Shown: positions 55,177 through 64,000 of the stretch, piece after piece
Layout: every line of letters begins with the position of its first letter
How positions within the stretch are numbered: position 1 is the first letter of the stretch
Notes under the pieces: generated by a model
What the model saw: only the letters and a program-made list of their open reading frames with translations
Databases searched by the model: none
Told to the model about the DNA's origin: nothing
Made by a program: the position numbers and the translations under genes
Origin: Edolisoma coerulescens
Lineage: Eukaryota > Chordata > Aves > Passeriformes > Campephagidae
Assembly (NCBI GenBank): GCA_013397115.1
Contig: VWZW01005387.1
Coordinates: forward strand, 1,631,235 to 1,695,234
DNA length: 64,000 nucleotides
Reading direction: 5' to 3'

Positions 55177-55490
55177 GAGCTGGATCCTGCAAGTCACTTA
55201 TGAGCATGCTCAACTTTCTTCACATGAACAGTCCCAACTGCCCAGCTCACCCCTGGCTCCTCCATCCTATCCCCTTTCCACCATTCCTCAGGATAAATCC
55301 CTAAACTGAAATTGAAAGGAGCAGGACACCTGACCTTTCAAGTATTCAGCCTCCTACCTCTACTACTCACAGAAGGAGAATGGCCTTTCCTGTGCAATGA
55401 GTGTGGGAAACCAATTAAACTTCAATTAATGGATAGGATTACTCATGTAAGTGATTAGTCACATCAGTTTTCATGATCAGGCCTTAACTT
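55177..55490. repeat. Possible relic of an inverted-repeat element
   Basis: The left part contains GGAGCTGGATCCTGCAAG with CTTATGAGCATG. The right part contains GATTACTCATGTAAG with CATGATCAGGCC. These resemble the two arms of a recurrent sauropsid motif (GATCCTGCAAA..TTACTCATGTGAGTA in opposite orientations), here separated by about 200 bases of unrelated sequence. Many positions differ, so the identification is tentative. Confidence 0.3.
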
Positions 55491-57931
55491 CTGCTGTTTC
55501 TTCCCCCATACCCTTGATCATGTGACAAGTTCTTCTCCAGGGAGAGAGTACCTTAGGAAATGCAGAGCAGAAGGTGGCATTCAAGAACTCACAGCAGGGA
55601 CATTTTACTCGTTCTGGGACTAGTGCATTTTGTATCTGTAGGCATTATCATTAATTGAACACTTGTTTATGTCTCTAAATATAATTTGTAATACTTTGGT
55701 TTCAAAATGAAGTCTGGGTATGACTTCTATTACTAGTCAGAAAGTATTTAAGAGAGCCTGATGCACTTCTACAGAGAGTAGGAGGAAATTATGTTTACTA
55801 CCCTCTTTTAAGCTCATCTCCAAAATGCTGTCCTTTTAAATGTCTTCCAAGAACAGATTCTGAATGAGGATGGTATATTTTCAAGCCTTGTTTTTCTCTT
55901 TCATTCCAGCAAAATGCTGCTTTTGTTTTCTTTACTACTTCTACCTTCCTTCTTGGAGCATGATTATTAATCACTAAAACAACCAAAACTCATGCTCAGT
56001 GCAAGTATCTAGAGGCATTTAGGTATTGATTTTGATTCAAGGAAGATATTATTTAAGACTGTCATTTGAGAATAACACAATTAGACTATTTATAGTAACC
56101 TTTGATATAACTTTTTATACAACTAATAAAGTAGTGAAGAGATGCACCATCCAAATTACAATATCCTGCATCATGTGATGTATCAGCCTATTAATAGGCT
56201 CACCATCCTCTTCTTGAATCAAGCTCAAGTCATCTGACTGAAGAGGGATTTAAGCAAACAGGAAGCTCTTCCCTGACCTTTGAGTAATTCCAACAAAGTG
56301 TTCTGCTGCTACATAGTTTTACAAACCCAGGATCATTTGGTATACTTCCTCCTTTGCTTTGGAAAGGGTGCTCCATTTCCCTGCTTAGGTGCACTGGACT
56401 CCTGAAGGCCCAGCTTCTCTGGAGCAGAGGGAGAGAAGATCCCATGAGTCATTTCACCAGCCTGCTTTTTCCTCTGTACGTAGGATGGCACAGGATGAGC
56501 AAAGAGGATCCTTCGATGGTCACAGGCTCCAGTTTTTACACTGATGAACCTTGCAGGTGGAGGCCTCCCACCTCACTGGAGTGAGGGTCCTTACACTCTG
56601 GGCTTCCCAAGACAGACCTTCCATGTCTTTGATCACAGACGAATATTACAAGCCTCATTAAATCCTACTCCTTAGGAAGAAAATGTAGTTAATATCCACC
56701 TGTTACTTGTTTATTGTACATTGTGTCAATGCATTTCTTCGCTCTTTCAGGGTGTGAGTTCAGAAGAGCAGTGACTGCCTCTATATATACATAGAATACC
56801 TCACACCATGCAAGACTACAAAGACAAGGCTTATGTATTGCCTTTTTCCAAATGTCCTGAGGGTATCTTTTTACTGATTAATATGCTGGAGTCCATTGAC
56901 ATACTCACTGGACAAAACTGACTGATCAGGGATTAGGAGCAACACAGCTACTCCACGTTAGCACCGAGCCTGCCGAGCATCTGTGTCCATCAGCTCGGGC
57001 AACAGAGCTCTGTTTCTGAGCTCCAAAGAAAGTGAGCATTCTGAAGAGCTCCTTGTTAGGGTGAACGTGAGAATCACTGCACTGTAGTCCACACTGGGCT
57101 GGGGACGTACTCAAAATGGCTTTGATTTGCGGCTTAGAGAAAAAAAAGAGCAGAATTAGTTCAGTCTAAAATTAGTTAGGGATCCCTGAAAAGTTTTGTG
57201 CGTCTCTTTTAGGAAGTTGGTGGCTGGGGAACCTCATGGCCTGAGTGAACCATCGATGGCATTAAGGCAGCACAGCTGTTTACCATCATACAGAAAGAGG
57301 AAGTGCAAAGCAGTGAAATGTCCAGTTCCCAAACAGACTTAAAATATACCAAACACTCAGTGTAAGCAACTGTCAGCAGGCGCCACACGAATGTATGGGG
57401 TGCTGCGGTTTGGAAGAGGAAGTGGCAGATGTTAGAGGGTCCATGGGAGTTTTTCAATAAAGCCACTGCATGTACTTTCATCACTCCTTGTTTCTATGGT
57501 ACTAGATTTGACACAGCTGTTGCTTGCACGGCTTTTCTTTGAAGAGTCAGAAAATCCTAAAGCTGTCATTTAGTGAGTGATACTCTTCTATAAACTATCT
57601 GGACTTCTATAAATATTTCTGACTTCATGCAGGGCATCATTATCTTATCTTCCAGGGAACATCTCTAATCACAGTCTACCCGCCCATGTCAATCTAGGAC
57701 ACATCCAAGCCTTAGAAATAGCACTGGAAAAATCATAAAATGTTCTAACACATGGAGTTGGCAGACAAGTGCCAGACAAGATCACAAACTGTGCAAAATG
57801 AACAGTTTGCAAGTGAATGTGCTTCCCTCTTTCCCCCATCCAAGTGCTGGCTGAGTATCCTATGATGATTTCAAATTAATGCACTAGCCTTTTTTTTTTT
57901 TTCCCTTCTACATGAATTTCCCTTTAATCAG

Positions 57932-58187
57932 AGCTGCCTACTTGACAGTAACCCAATTACGTGCAGTGGAACACCTTTGGTTCCATGACCGAAGTGGTCT
58001 CTTAATTTCCATTATGAATTCAGCAACAGTTTTCCAGTTAAAACAGGATGATGTTAGAATGGGTGTTAAGTCTGCTATGCAACAACTGCAAGACCTGATT
58101 ACAAACTCTTCATATGAGCAAATAGTAAATAAGAATAAAGGTCAGAAAGAAGAACTGGATGTTTCTACTTACCCGTATCTTAATTGA
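57932..58187 (+). CDS. Candidate terminal coding exon of an unrecognised gene
   Basis: A 256-base open segment begins directly after a strong splice-acceptor context, with a 13-T tract (57,890-57,902), further pyrimidines and then TTTAATCAG. It ends in TGA at 58,185-58,187. Read from a split codon at 57,932, it encodes about 84 residues. The start is AAYLTVTQLRAVEHLWFHDR, the middle contains LISIMNSATVFQLKQDD and the end is VSTYPYLN. The composition is protein-like: an amphipathic mix, no low complexity and no internal stop. I do not recognise the family. It would be the last exon of a plus-strand gene converging on CA2. An in-frame ATG at 57,912 lies inside the presumed pyrimidine tract and is probably not a start. 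No upstream exon was identified in the window, so chance or a pseudogene cannot be excluded. Confidence 0.4.
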
Positions 58188-59914
58188 ACTCACCATGCAG
58201 GAAATTAATCATGAATACCAGGGAAATAATTTTCTTTATTTCTGGGTTGAACTATGTGTCTCCCTTGGAAAAGGTTATCCATTGCACTAGAGTCTAATTG
58301 CAAAATGTGAATTTGGGATAAGTTCATGTATCATTTTATTCTGGAGAGGGGCTGGAAATACTTTTTTTGGTGGAGATTTTGAGGTGTGGTTCTGCAATTT
58401 GGCTTACTTACAGGAAAAGAAAAAAGAAGAAAAAGACCAGTGCTCCTGGGTAGACCACACAGGTAAGACACACCACAGGCTCTTCTTGTACACCATATAT
58501 GTGACCTAGGAACACCAGCATGCAGTGTCTGGCTGAGTACAGAAGTACTCCATCCTCAGCAAAGGCAAACAAAAGGCACTGGTAACATTCCAGGTAAACA
58601 GACTCACACAAACAAGATGATAAATATATGGCTGATGCTGATTGTCTTTGCTGTTAAGTTATTATTTATGGAGCAACCTTGAAGTGTGATGGAATATGAG
58701 ATATGAAGCTCTTTATTGCAGCAGTGACTAGAACCTCAAGGGCATTTCCAGATTTTTACCCCAGACATTAGTTCACATTCTTTTGTCATGTACCAGCAGC
58801 CTGGATAATTTTTCAGCTGTTCAGGTAGCATCCTCAGAAAGGAGGATATTCTAGTATTCAGGGTAACACAGTTGTCAAGGTATGGGTTTAGAGTTTTAAA
58901 ATCCAGGGCTGTTATATTTTATTAAGTTTAGGAGTAATTTTTTTAATCAGCCTTAGAGATACTCAGATACTATTTTGGTATGGTCCTGGGCACCATGCTG
59001 TTGGAGGCCCAGCATCAACAGAAGCAGTAGACCAGGTAACCCCCAGAGATCTCAGCCAACCTCAGCGATCCTGTGATTCTGTATTTCCTCTTAGCTTGCT
59101 TCAGCAGCTTTAAACCACAATGAATTTGATCTATAATTCCCATTACAGAGGTGTAACCTCTCTTGCATCTCTTAGCACGAATGCATAACACTCAGGCCTG
59201 GGGGTGATGCTTAGAATCAGAAAGGTACTGAAACCACTCAACATGGACTTGAATTCGACAGCATAGTTGCTGTAGCAAGGGAAAAGTACCTTTGTAGCTC
59301 CATGAAAAAAAAATTAACTTAGAACAATCAACCTGTGTCAAAATAACCTTTGGTTTTTCTGGTTTTTTGGTTTTGGGGTATTTTTTTTGGTGTGGGGTAG
59401 GATGGTGGGCATTTTAAATGTGGAAGCTTTTCAAAGATTGAGATTTGACAGTTTTCTGAAGAACTTTGTGTGCATTTCGAGATGGCTTCATTTTCATCTT
59501 GCACATTTCAAGATCCAGGTGTGCTTTAGAACGTAGCCTGCCCAACTGATATCTTATAAATTACAAAGTGATTCCTGATGGGGTAACAAACTCATAATAA
59601 ACTAATTTAAATAACTAGGACCAGAATGTAATGAGCACATTCTTCAGTATGATTTTGTTCAAGTTTTTTGAGGGCATCTTTCATTATACATTCAACTTTG
59701 ATGTTAATTTGTAGTGATTGCTCAATATTTACACTTCCTTCTGCTATCAGAGAGAAGATACTTAGAGAAAATTTCTTAACATATCCATATAGTCTTACAT
59801 TCATGTTCAGTGTCACTGAAGCCAATTCCCTATATATGTTTAGTAATTATGTTTAATATGCAACCATGTAAATAGATTAGTGACTCCTTACCGGAATCAA
59901 AATAACAGCAGGGA
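58188..59914. other. Region between the candidate exon and the CA2 3' end
   Basis: Non-coding. It would be the 3' UTR of the plus-strand gene if the 57.9 kb exon is real. It contains a CR1 tail (58,979-59,084), a T/G-rich low-complexity patch (about 59,350-59,400) and a plus-strand AATAAA at 59,596-59,601 that could end such a transcript. A 67-codon minus frame at 58,408-58,611 ends in a phenylalanine run and is not considered real. Confidence 0.45.
58979..59084 (+). mobile_element. Short CR1 3'-tail fragment
   Basis: About 105 bases of CR1 3' end in plus orientation. 'GGTCCTGGGCACCATGCTGT' aligns with the CR1 'tcctgggcaacctgct' phrase. 'AGACCAGGTAACCCCCAGAG' follows, then 'CCAACCTCAGCGATCCTGTG' and a final ATTCTGTA. 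The tail is of the ATTCTGTG type rather than the ATTCTATG type seen at 41.1 kb, so the two insertions belong to different CR1 subfamilies. Confidence 0.8.
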
Positions 59915-59934
59915 AGCAAAAATAGAAGTATAGA

Positions 59935-59940
59935 TTTATT
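59935..59940 (-). terminator. CA2: Candidate CA2 polyadenylation signal AATAAA
   Basis: On the minus strand the sequence reads TCTCTAATAAATCTATACTT and is followed within about 20 bases by a T-rich stretch, which is the normal layout of a vertebrate poly(A) signal and downstream U-rich element. A weaker ATTAAA at 60,053-60,058 could serve as an alternative, shorter 3' end. Confidence 0.55.
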
Positions 59941-60434
59941 AGAGAAATTATCTAAAATACAATATTATTTTCCTTTTTAAATTAGAACATATATTATTTC
60001 AATGAAAAGATAATTTGTATTATTTCTATGGTAATAACTTTTAAAGATAACATTTAATTTAGAACTTTTTAATTAAAAAACCCAACACTACCATTAAGAC
60101 ACAACTAGGGTTGTTGACAGCATGGGTAAAAATGCAAACCAGTCTCAAAAATATATACATGTCAGTTTCTTAAAATCTAAGAAGTCTAATTCTAAATATT
60201 CATTTTGCTTAACTTTCTCAAAATACTTTTTTTTCCTAAATAATAGCTAGATTCTGTATTCCTGTGCTTCTTACAAAGCTTCAAGTTATCGTTAGTTACG
60301 TGTACTATCACACCAGTGGATGAGGTTTCTTGAAATGGCTTATTTTGCTACCACCCTATCCTCTCCCAAGTAGCCAACATACTGTTATACCAAAGTGTCA
60401 GTCGCAGTAATAGTCACCAAAATGCACACAGCCA

Positions 60435-60459
60435 CCCACCCCCTGCCTCCCCCAACCCC
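60435..60459 (-). promoter_or_regulatory. G-quadruplex motif in the CA2 3' UTR
   Basis: On the minus strand, which is the CA2 sense strand, four G tracts occur in a row: GGGG, TT, GGGGG, AGGCA, GGGGG, T, GGG. The loops are 2, 5 and 1 bases long. This satisfies the canonical G3+N1-7 quadruplex pattern with room to spare, and short loops favour stability. It lies about 195-220 bases after the stop codon, so it would be present in the mRNA. Any effect on translation, localisation or poly(A) choice is inference. Confidence 0.75.
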
Positions 60460-60654
60460 ACACCTTAAGAACCCTTTCCCACTTGGCCAAGAGCCTTTCA
60501 CATTTCATTAGCTGGCATTTCAGATGCAGAGCGATAGAAAGAATGGATCTGGGAGACAAGAAGTTGCCTGGGCACACATGGCAAAGTTTGATTTGGGCTT
60601 AGCAAAAGGGGCTCCTCACAAACACAGCAATTCCTAACACTCTCGGCACTGAGG

Positions 60655-60774
60655 TTACTGGAAGGAGGCTCTGACTTCTCTGCTCTTCAAAGGCTGACAT
60701 GGGCGCCAGTTGTCCACCATACGGCACACGGGCTCATTCTCAGCACTGAAGCAAAGGCCACGGAGTTTGCACAT
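60655..60774 (-). CDS. CA2: Carbonic anhydrase II, last coding exon
   Basis: This exon encodes the final 39 residues and stop of a cytosolic alpha-carbonic anhydrase, the zinc enzyme that interconverts CO2 and bicarbonate. It opens after a good acceptor (TTTTTCCACAG on the minus strand) in phase 0 with MCKLRGLCFSAENEP. It then contains MVDNWRPCQPLKSREVRASF, the conserved C-terminal segment that corresponds to 'VDNWRPAQPLKNR' in mammalian CA2 and forms the knot-like C-terminus, and it ends with Gln and TAA (60,655-60,657). Four cysteines lie in these 39 residues. The sequence agrees with my recollection of avian CA2. The AENEP and ASF features are shared with CA3, so a CA3-like or CA13-like paralogue is the main alternative. 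In birds CA2 serves red cells, osteoclasts and the eggshell-forming shell gland. Confidence 0.9.
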   Translation of the reverse strand: MCKLRGLCFSAENEPVCRMVDNWRPCQPLKSREVRASFQ

Positions 60775-63063
60775 CTGTGGAAAAAGGCACAAATATCCTC
60801 AAATGCGTCCTCTCATTTCAGCAGGACTTTTTGAAAGTTCACATCTTGGACCTGAACCAGAGCTCCAACTCAAAGTTTTGCCAGCACTAGTAGTCTAGAG
60901 AGGGCATCAGCACCCACGTGTCTGTATTTCATCCACACCATTTCCTGCCTCAACACAGGCTCTCCTATCCACAAAATACCCTTGCAAGAACAACTATGAA
61001 TGCACAGAAAACAAGGACATAGGCACACATTTTCTGAACTCCACAAGCAAAGAGTTGTTTGTCCTTGATCCAGATCTGAATTAAAATCCTTTCAGAATCC
61101 TCTGCAAGTTGTACAGTTATGGCTTTTTTTTTTTTAGTCCACTTGAAATGATAATGATTTTAAAAGGCCTTACCCTTGGGTCAAAATAAAGCTGTTCAAT
61201 AAATTCAAGTTACCCTGATTTTCAAATGCTGTGAGATGTTTCACATCAATAAGAGCATACTGGATAGTTGTGGTACTTGTTGCTAAAGTACAATTGGCGT
61301 TTGCACAACCTGATGTAACAAAAGCACCTTTATGTCTAAATAGGCAACTCCAAAACTCAAAAAAAGACTGTGCCAAAATAATAACCAACCCCAAACATGA
61401 TCTCACACAGAGAAGTGGAAGTGCTGACAAATATATGTAGGTGGGACGCAGGACTTCCTACAAGTCAGGTTCTAGACCAGGTTTTTCCTTATTCAAGGAA
61501 AAATGCCCTCAGCAGTGACTTGTCTCCCCTGGATTTTACCTTCAGGACCAACCAGAACGAAGTTCAGAGCTCAACCTCTGCCAGGAACTGCTGTGTCACT
61601 ACAACAAATGATAACAGGCTTGCTACACCCTGTTGTTATATCCAGCTTCTATCTAGCTTTGGAAAACCTATTCATCTTAAACCTTGCATCAATACTCTGA
61701 TATATGGTTTCTTGTTTTGATCTGTTTGGGAATGAAAAGGCAAACTGCCAGACAGTGTGGAAATGGTGATGGTAATAGGGAGGGATGAGTGGGGGAAAAA
61801 CAAGCAGTGTCTTTTACCACTTGTAGGTGGTTGAAGTAGGTATAGTAGAAAAAACCCACCATTTTGGTGAGTGTGCTCCTGCTTTATAATAAAACCATAT
61901 TTGCAAACTTTGAATTATCAACAGCAGTAGGAATAGTCTGAAGTAAATAGTGTCAACATTAATGCTCCCTTGCAGTTTACTAATGGCAATCACTGCTATA
62001 GTTATTAACCAATAGTTCTTCCTCATCACATACTCTATCTTTTATTAAGTTCCACAACAGCTCAGTTGCATTTTCTTTCACATCAGCTGAACAAACCCCT
62101 GAGAATTAGGTGCAGATTGTTAGCATCTCTGTCATCAATAACAGAGACTTAAGAATTTGAAGGTTAAACTAAAGCCCTTCAGGGCGAGTTTGTATTTATA
62201 GGCTCTGGAATCTATTTATATCTCTCAAGCACACAGATCTGAACCCAAGAATGGAAACTTGCCTATACGTAATTTCATTAATGGATGGCACAGAAAGCTA
62301 GGGCCAAGAGGGATTTAATCCGCACAAGCTTCTTCCTACTAGGAAGACTATCCTTCTCAGGCTGGTCAACAGAGTATTTTCTTAGGCAGCAGACTTCTGG
62401 AATCTGCAAGTTTTGCCTCTTCTAAACAATGGGAGCTTTGTTAGCATCATTACAATTCTGCGTAGGATTTCCCAGTCTGTTCTGTGACAAATAGAACTTG
62501 CAAAAACAGCTCTGTGTCCTGGAAATGCTGGAAAATCAATGGACCAAATACAGCTCTACATGTGAGACTGTGGATGCAGCACACATGCTCCCCAGGTGCT
62601 TGGTAAACCTGGCCTTTTCAGGGCAAGTACACCCAGAGAGGTGACTGCGTGTACAGCGAACCTGCTGATGCTCACAATACATGCTAGACTAACTCTGCAT
62701 GTGCAAATGGTCCTTTCATGCATGCCTCAATTTTCCAAATTTTTACCATATGAAAGCTCTAACCATGTATTCAGAAAACATCTGACACAATTTTTTAAAC
62801 TTCCTTCCTCTATCTTCCCTAGAGTGTCCAAATAGAGGACAGCCTTACATTCTACAGCAAACTCTACACCCACCAGGCAGAAGCAGAGCCCTGTCAGAAG
62901 AGGATTACCACTTCAGATAGTTATTTTTTACATGTGAAGCTAGCTAATACCCTGCACAGCTCTGCAGGAACACTGCCACTTCCTAGATCACCTGGTGGGC
63001 TGAACTGAAGCCATCGGTGTGACTCCAGTACCCATCTACTGGCACCATCCATTAGAAACGCAC
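60775..63063 (-). other. CA2: CA2 intron between the last two coding exons
   Basis: A 2.29 kb intron bounded on the sense strand by CAG|GTGCGT and TTTTTCCACAG|ATG. It contains a poly(T) run near 61,124-61,135 (poly(A) on the sense strand). Several short frames on both strands, the longest 107 codons at 61,397-61,720 (+), lack family signatures and are treated as chance. No transposon body was recognised. Confidence 0.85.
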
Positions 63064-63219
63064 CTGCTCAGGGCTCACAGTGATGGGCTCCTTCAGAACG
63101 TGCCAGATCACACATTCAAGCAGCGGTGGAGTGGTCAGCGAGCCAGGGTATGTCCAGTAGTCTCTGCATGCAGGAAGGAGTCCAGTGGGGTCAAAATTTG
63201 TGAAGGAAGCTTGCTTTCC
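63064..63219 (-). CDS. CA2: Carbonic anhydrase II, penultimate coding exon
   Basis: A 156-base exon of exactly 52 codons, phase 0 at both ends, the size usual for this exon in alpha-carbonic anhydrases. It begins GKQASFTNFDPTGLLPACRD and continues YWTYPGSLTTPPLLECVIW, then VLKEPITVSPEQ. It carries the active-site run Leu198-Thr199-Thr200 (human CA2 numbering) in GSLTTPP. Thr199 hydrogen-bonds the zinc-bound hydroxide, and Trp209 follows in ECVIW. CA3 has Phe at 198, which slows it, so Leu here argues for a CA2-type high-activity enzyme. The donor CAG|GTGCGT and an acceptor ending TTGTAG flank it. The zinc-binding histidines (94, 96, 119) are encoded by upstream exons outside the window. Confidence 0.95.
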
Positions 63220-64000
63220 CTACAATAAAGTAAGCAGATGGGCTGATGTCAGGGAGAGACCACCTACACACACTGGGATTGCAGTAGTGAAGTCTCCTAG
63301 GAAAGCTTCGTGTTTGGAGGAAGGCAGAAATGGAATTTGGCATCAAGGGTTGCATGCCAACTACAGTACATTTGGGATTAAATACTCTCAGCAATATATT
63401 TCTTCCAAGATTTTCACGACATTGTTTCTCATATCAAATGCTGCATTTGTGTTCCTTGGTCTTAGAGATAAGATTTGACCTTGCTTGAAAAAGAGTGAGA
63501 TTTCAGATGCCACATACACTGATTGCACTGGAAACACAGAACCTGTGAGACCTGTTGGAGAGTCCATTGGAGTAAACAGCAATATCCATTTACCTCAAAG
63601 GAAGCCTGATGAGAAAGACGACAGCGTAGTCTTATTTCTTACCTTTCCTGTCCACATTTCTCATTGGTACAGGCCTTTACCCACTATGAAGGTACCTAAT
63701 TACTCATTAAGTACTTTTAGTTTCTCATTACTCAGCACACTAAGATCACACACACACTGCACACAATATTTAAAATACAGAAAGCCTTTTTTTCCCTAAA
63801 TTATATATCCTGATCAAACTGTTTATCTGAACTCTCTCTAGAAATAGCCAAGAGAAGCATGCCCTCTTGGAAAAAGGAAATTTAGGCCACAGATGCACAG
63901 ATGAGGGGAAATGCCTTCTCCATCTGTTACCACTGACTAGAAATGGAACCTAGGAAAGTAGTTTAGATTAGGAAGATGAATCCTAACCTATAGGTTTAAA
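63220..64000 (-). other. CA2: CA2 upstream intron (partial)
   Basis: The sequence from the acceptor of the penultimate exon to the window edge. The preceding exon, expected to be about 63 bases and to encode a 'VGNAKP..QKVVDAL'-like segment, was looked for and not found, so the intron should extend beyond base 64,000. It is AT-rich with a CA-rich patch near 63,747-63,765. Short frames here are not convincing. Confidence 0.75.

Larger units (their letters stand above)
43816..57931. other. Non-coding stretch with small local repeats
   Basis: No gene is recognised. Local features are a short TG run (43,904-43,916), a small imperfect hairpin near 45,745 (TCGGAA and TTCCGA arms), a tandem duplication (47,551-47,610), a perfect inverted repeat (48,107-48,127), a CpG-enriched open segment (52,465-52,737) and a possible repeat relic (55,177-55,490). 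Segments near 45.6-45.9 kb and 47.5-48.4 kb look like they could be decayed LTR or other old repeats, but I cannot identify them. Confidence 0.5.
59915..60654 (-). other. CA2: Predicted CA2 3' UTR
   Basis: This is the inferred 3' UTR running from the CA2 stop codon to a likely cleavage site about 20 bases past the AATAAA at 59,935-59,940. In the sense direction it starts GC-richer, with a G-quadruplex motif about 200 bases after the stop, and becomes very AT-rich towards the end, including ATTTA words and an ATTAAA at 60,053-60,058. The total of about 740 bases is an estimate, because transcript ends cannot be read from DNA alone. Confidence 0.55.

Noticed and set aside
58408..58611. 67-codon minus frame that looks membrane-like
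   Set aside because: The hydrophobic end is only a poly(T)/poly(A)-type run translated as phenylalanine, and no acceptor, donor or homology supports it.
63640..63700. Possible preceding CA2 exon (minus-strand segment ending AAAG|GTAAGA)
   Set aside because: All three frames contain a stop and the length does not fit the expected exon. The real one probably lies beyond 64,000.
1..64000. Endogenous retrovirus, CRISPR array, operon or bacterial gene cluster
   Set aside because: No paired LTRs, gag or pol ORFs, repeat-spacer arrays or tightly packed ORFs were seen. The RT-like frames are all CR1.

Overview
The window looks like nuclear DNA from a bird, and quite possibly a songbird. Three things point there. 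CR1 LINE fragments occur in both orientations and at several ages, some ending in the typical short ATTCTATG or ATTCTGTG tails. One element near 42.1-42.3 kb has a tRNA-Ile-like head joined to a CR1-type tail, the layout of the zebra finch SINE family TguSINE1. Two exons at the right edge encode the C-terminus of a cysteine-rich, bird-type carbonic anhydrase II. There is no bacterial, phage or CRISPR content.

Layout. 1-2.4 kb: a long, decayed CR1 on the minus strand (endonuclease C-terminus, reverse transcriptase and 3' part), cut by the window edge. 2.4-40.8 kb: AT-rich non-coding DNA with two very old CR1 3' fragments (about 22.2-22.7 and 36.7-36.9 kb), simple repeats, one possible small secreted-peptide ORF and a few possible regulatory segments. 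40.8-43.8 kb: a CR1 cluster made of a 5'-truncated CR1 with an intact octamer tail, the tRNA-derived SINE, and a 1.4 kb CR1 reverse-transcriptase fragment. 43.8-57.9 kb: non-coding sequence with small tandem and inverted repeats and one CpG-enriched, doubly open segment at 52.5-52.7 kb. 57.9-58.2 kb: a possible terminal coding exon of an unrecognised plus-strand gene. 59.0 kb: a short CR1 tail. 59.9-64 kb: the 3' end of CA2 on the minus strand, consisting of the last exon, the penultimate exon, the intron between them, a likely 3' UTR and a poly(A) signal.

The only gene identified with confidence is CA2. Its upstream exons (1-5) must lie beyond base 64,000. If the 57.9 kb exon is real, the two genes converge tail to tail with under 2 kb between their stop codons' downstream ends. 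Everything else is repeats and apparently non-coding sequence. I did not find a novel multi-gene system. The points most worth a second look are the G-quadruplex motif in the CA2 3' UTR, the unidentified plus-strand exon, the SINE and its likely CR1 partner, and the CpG-enriched block at 52.5 kb.
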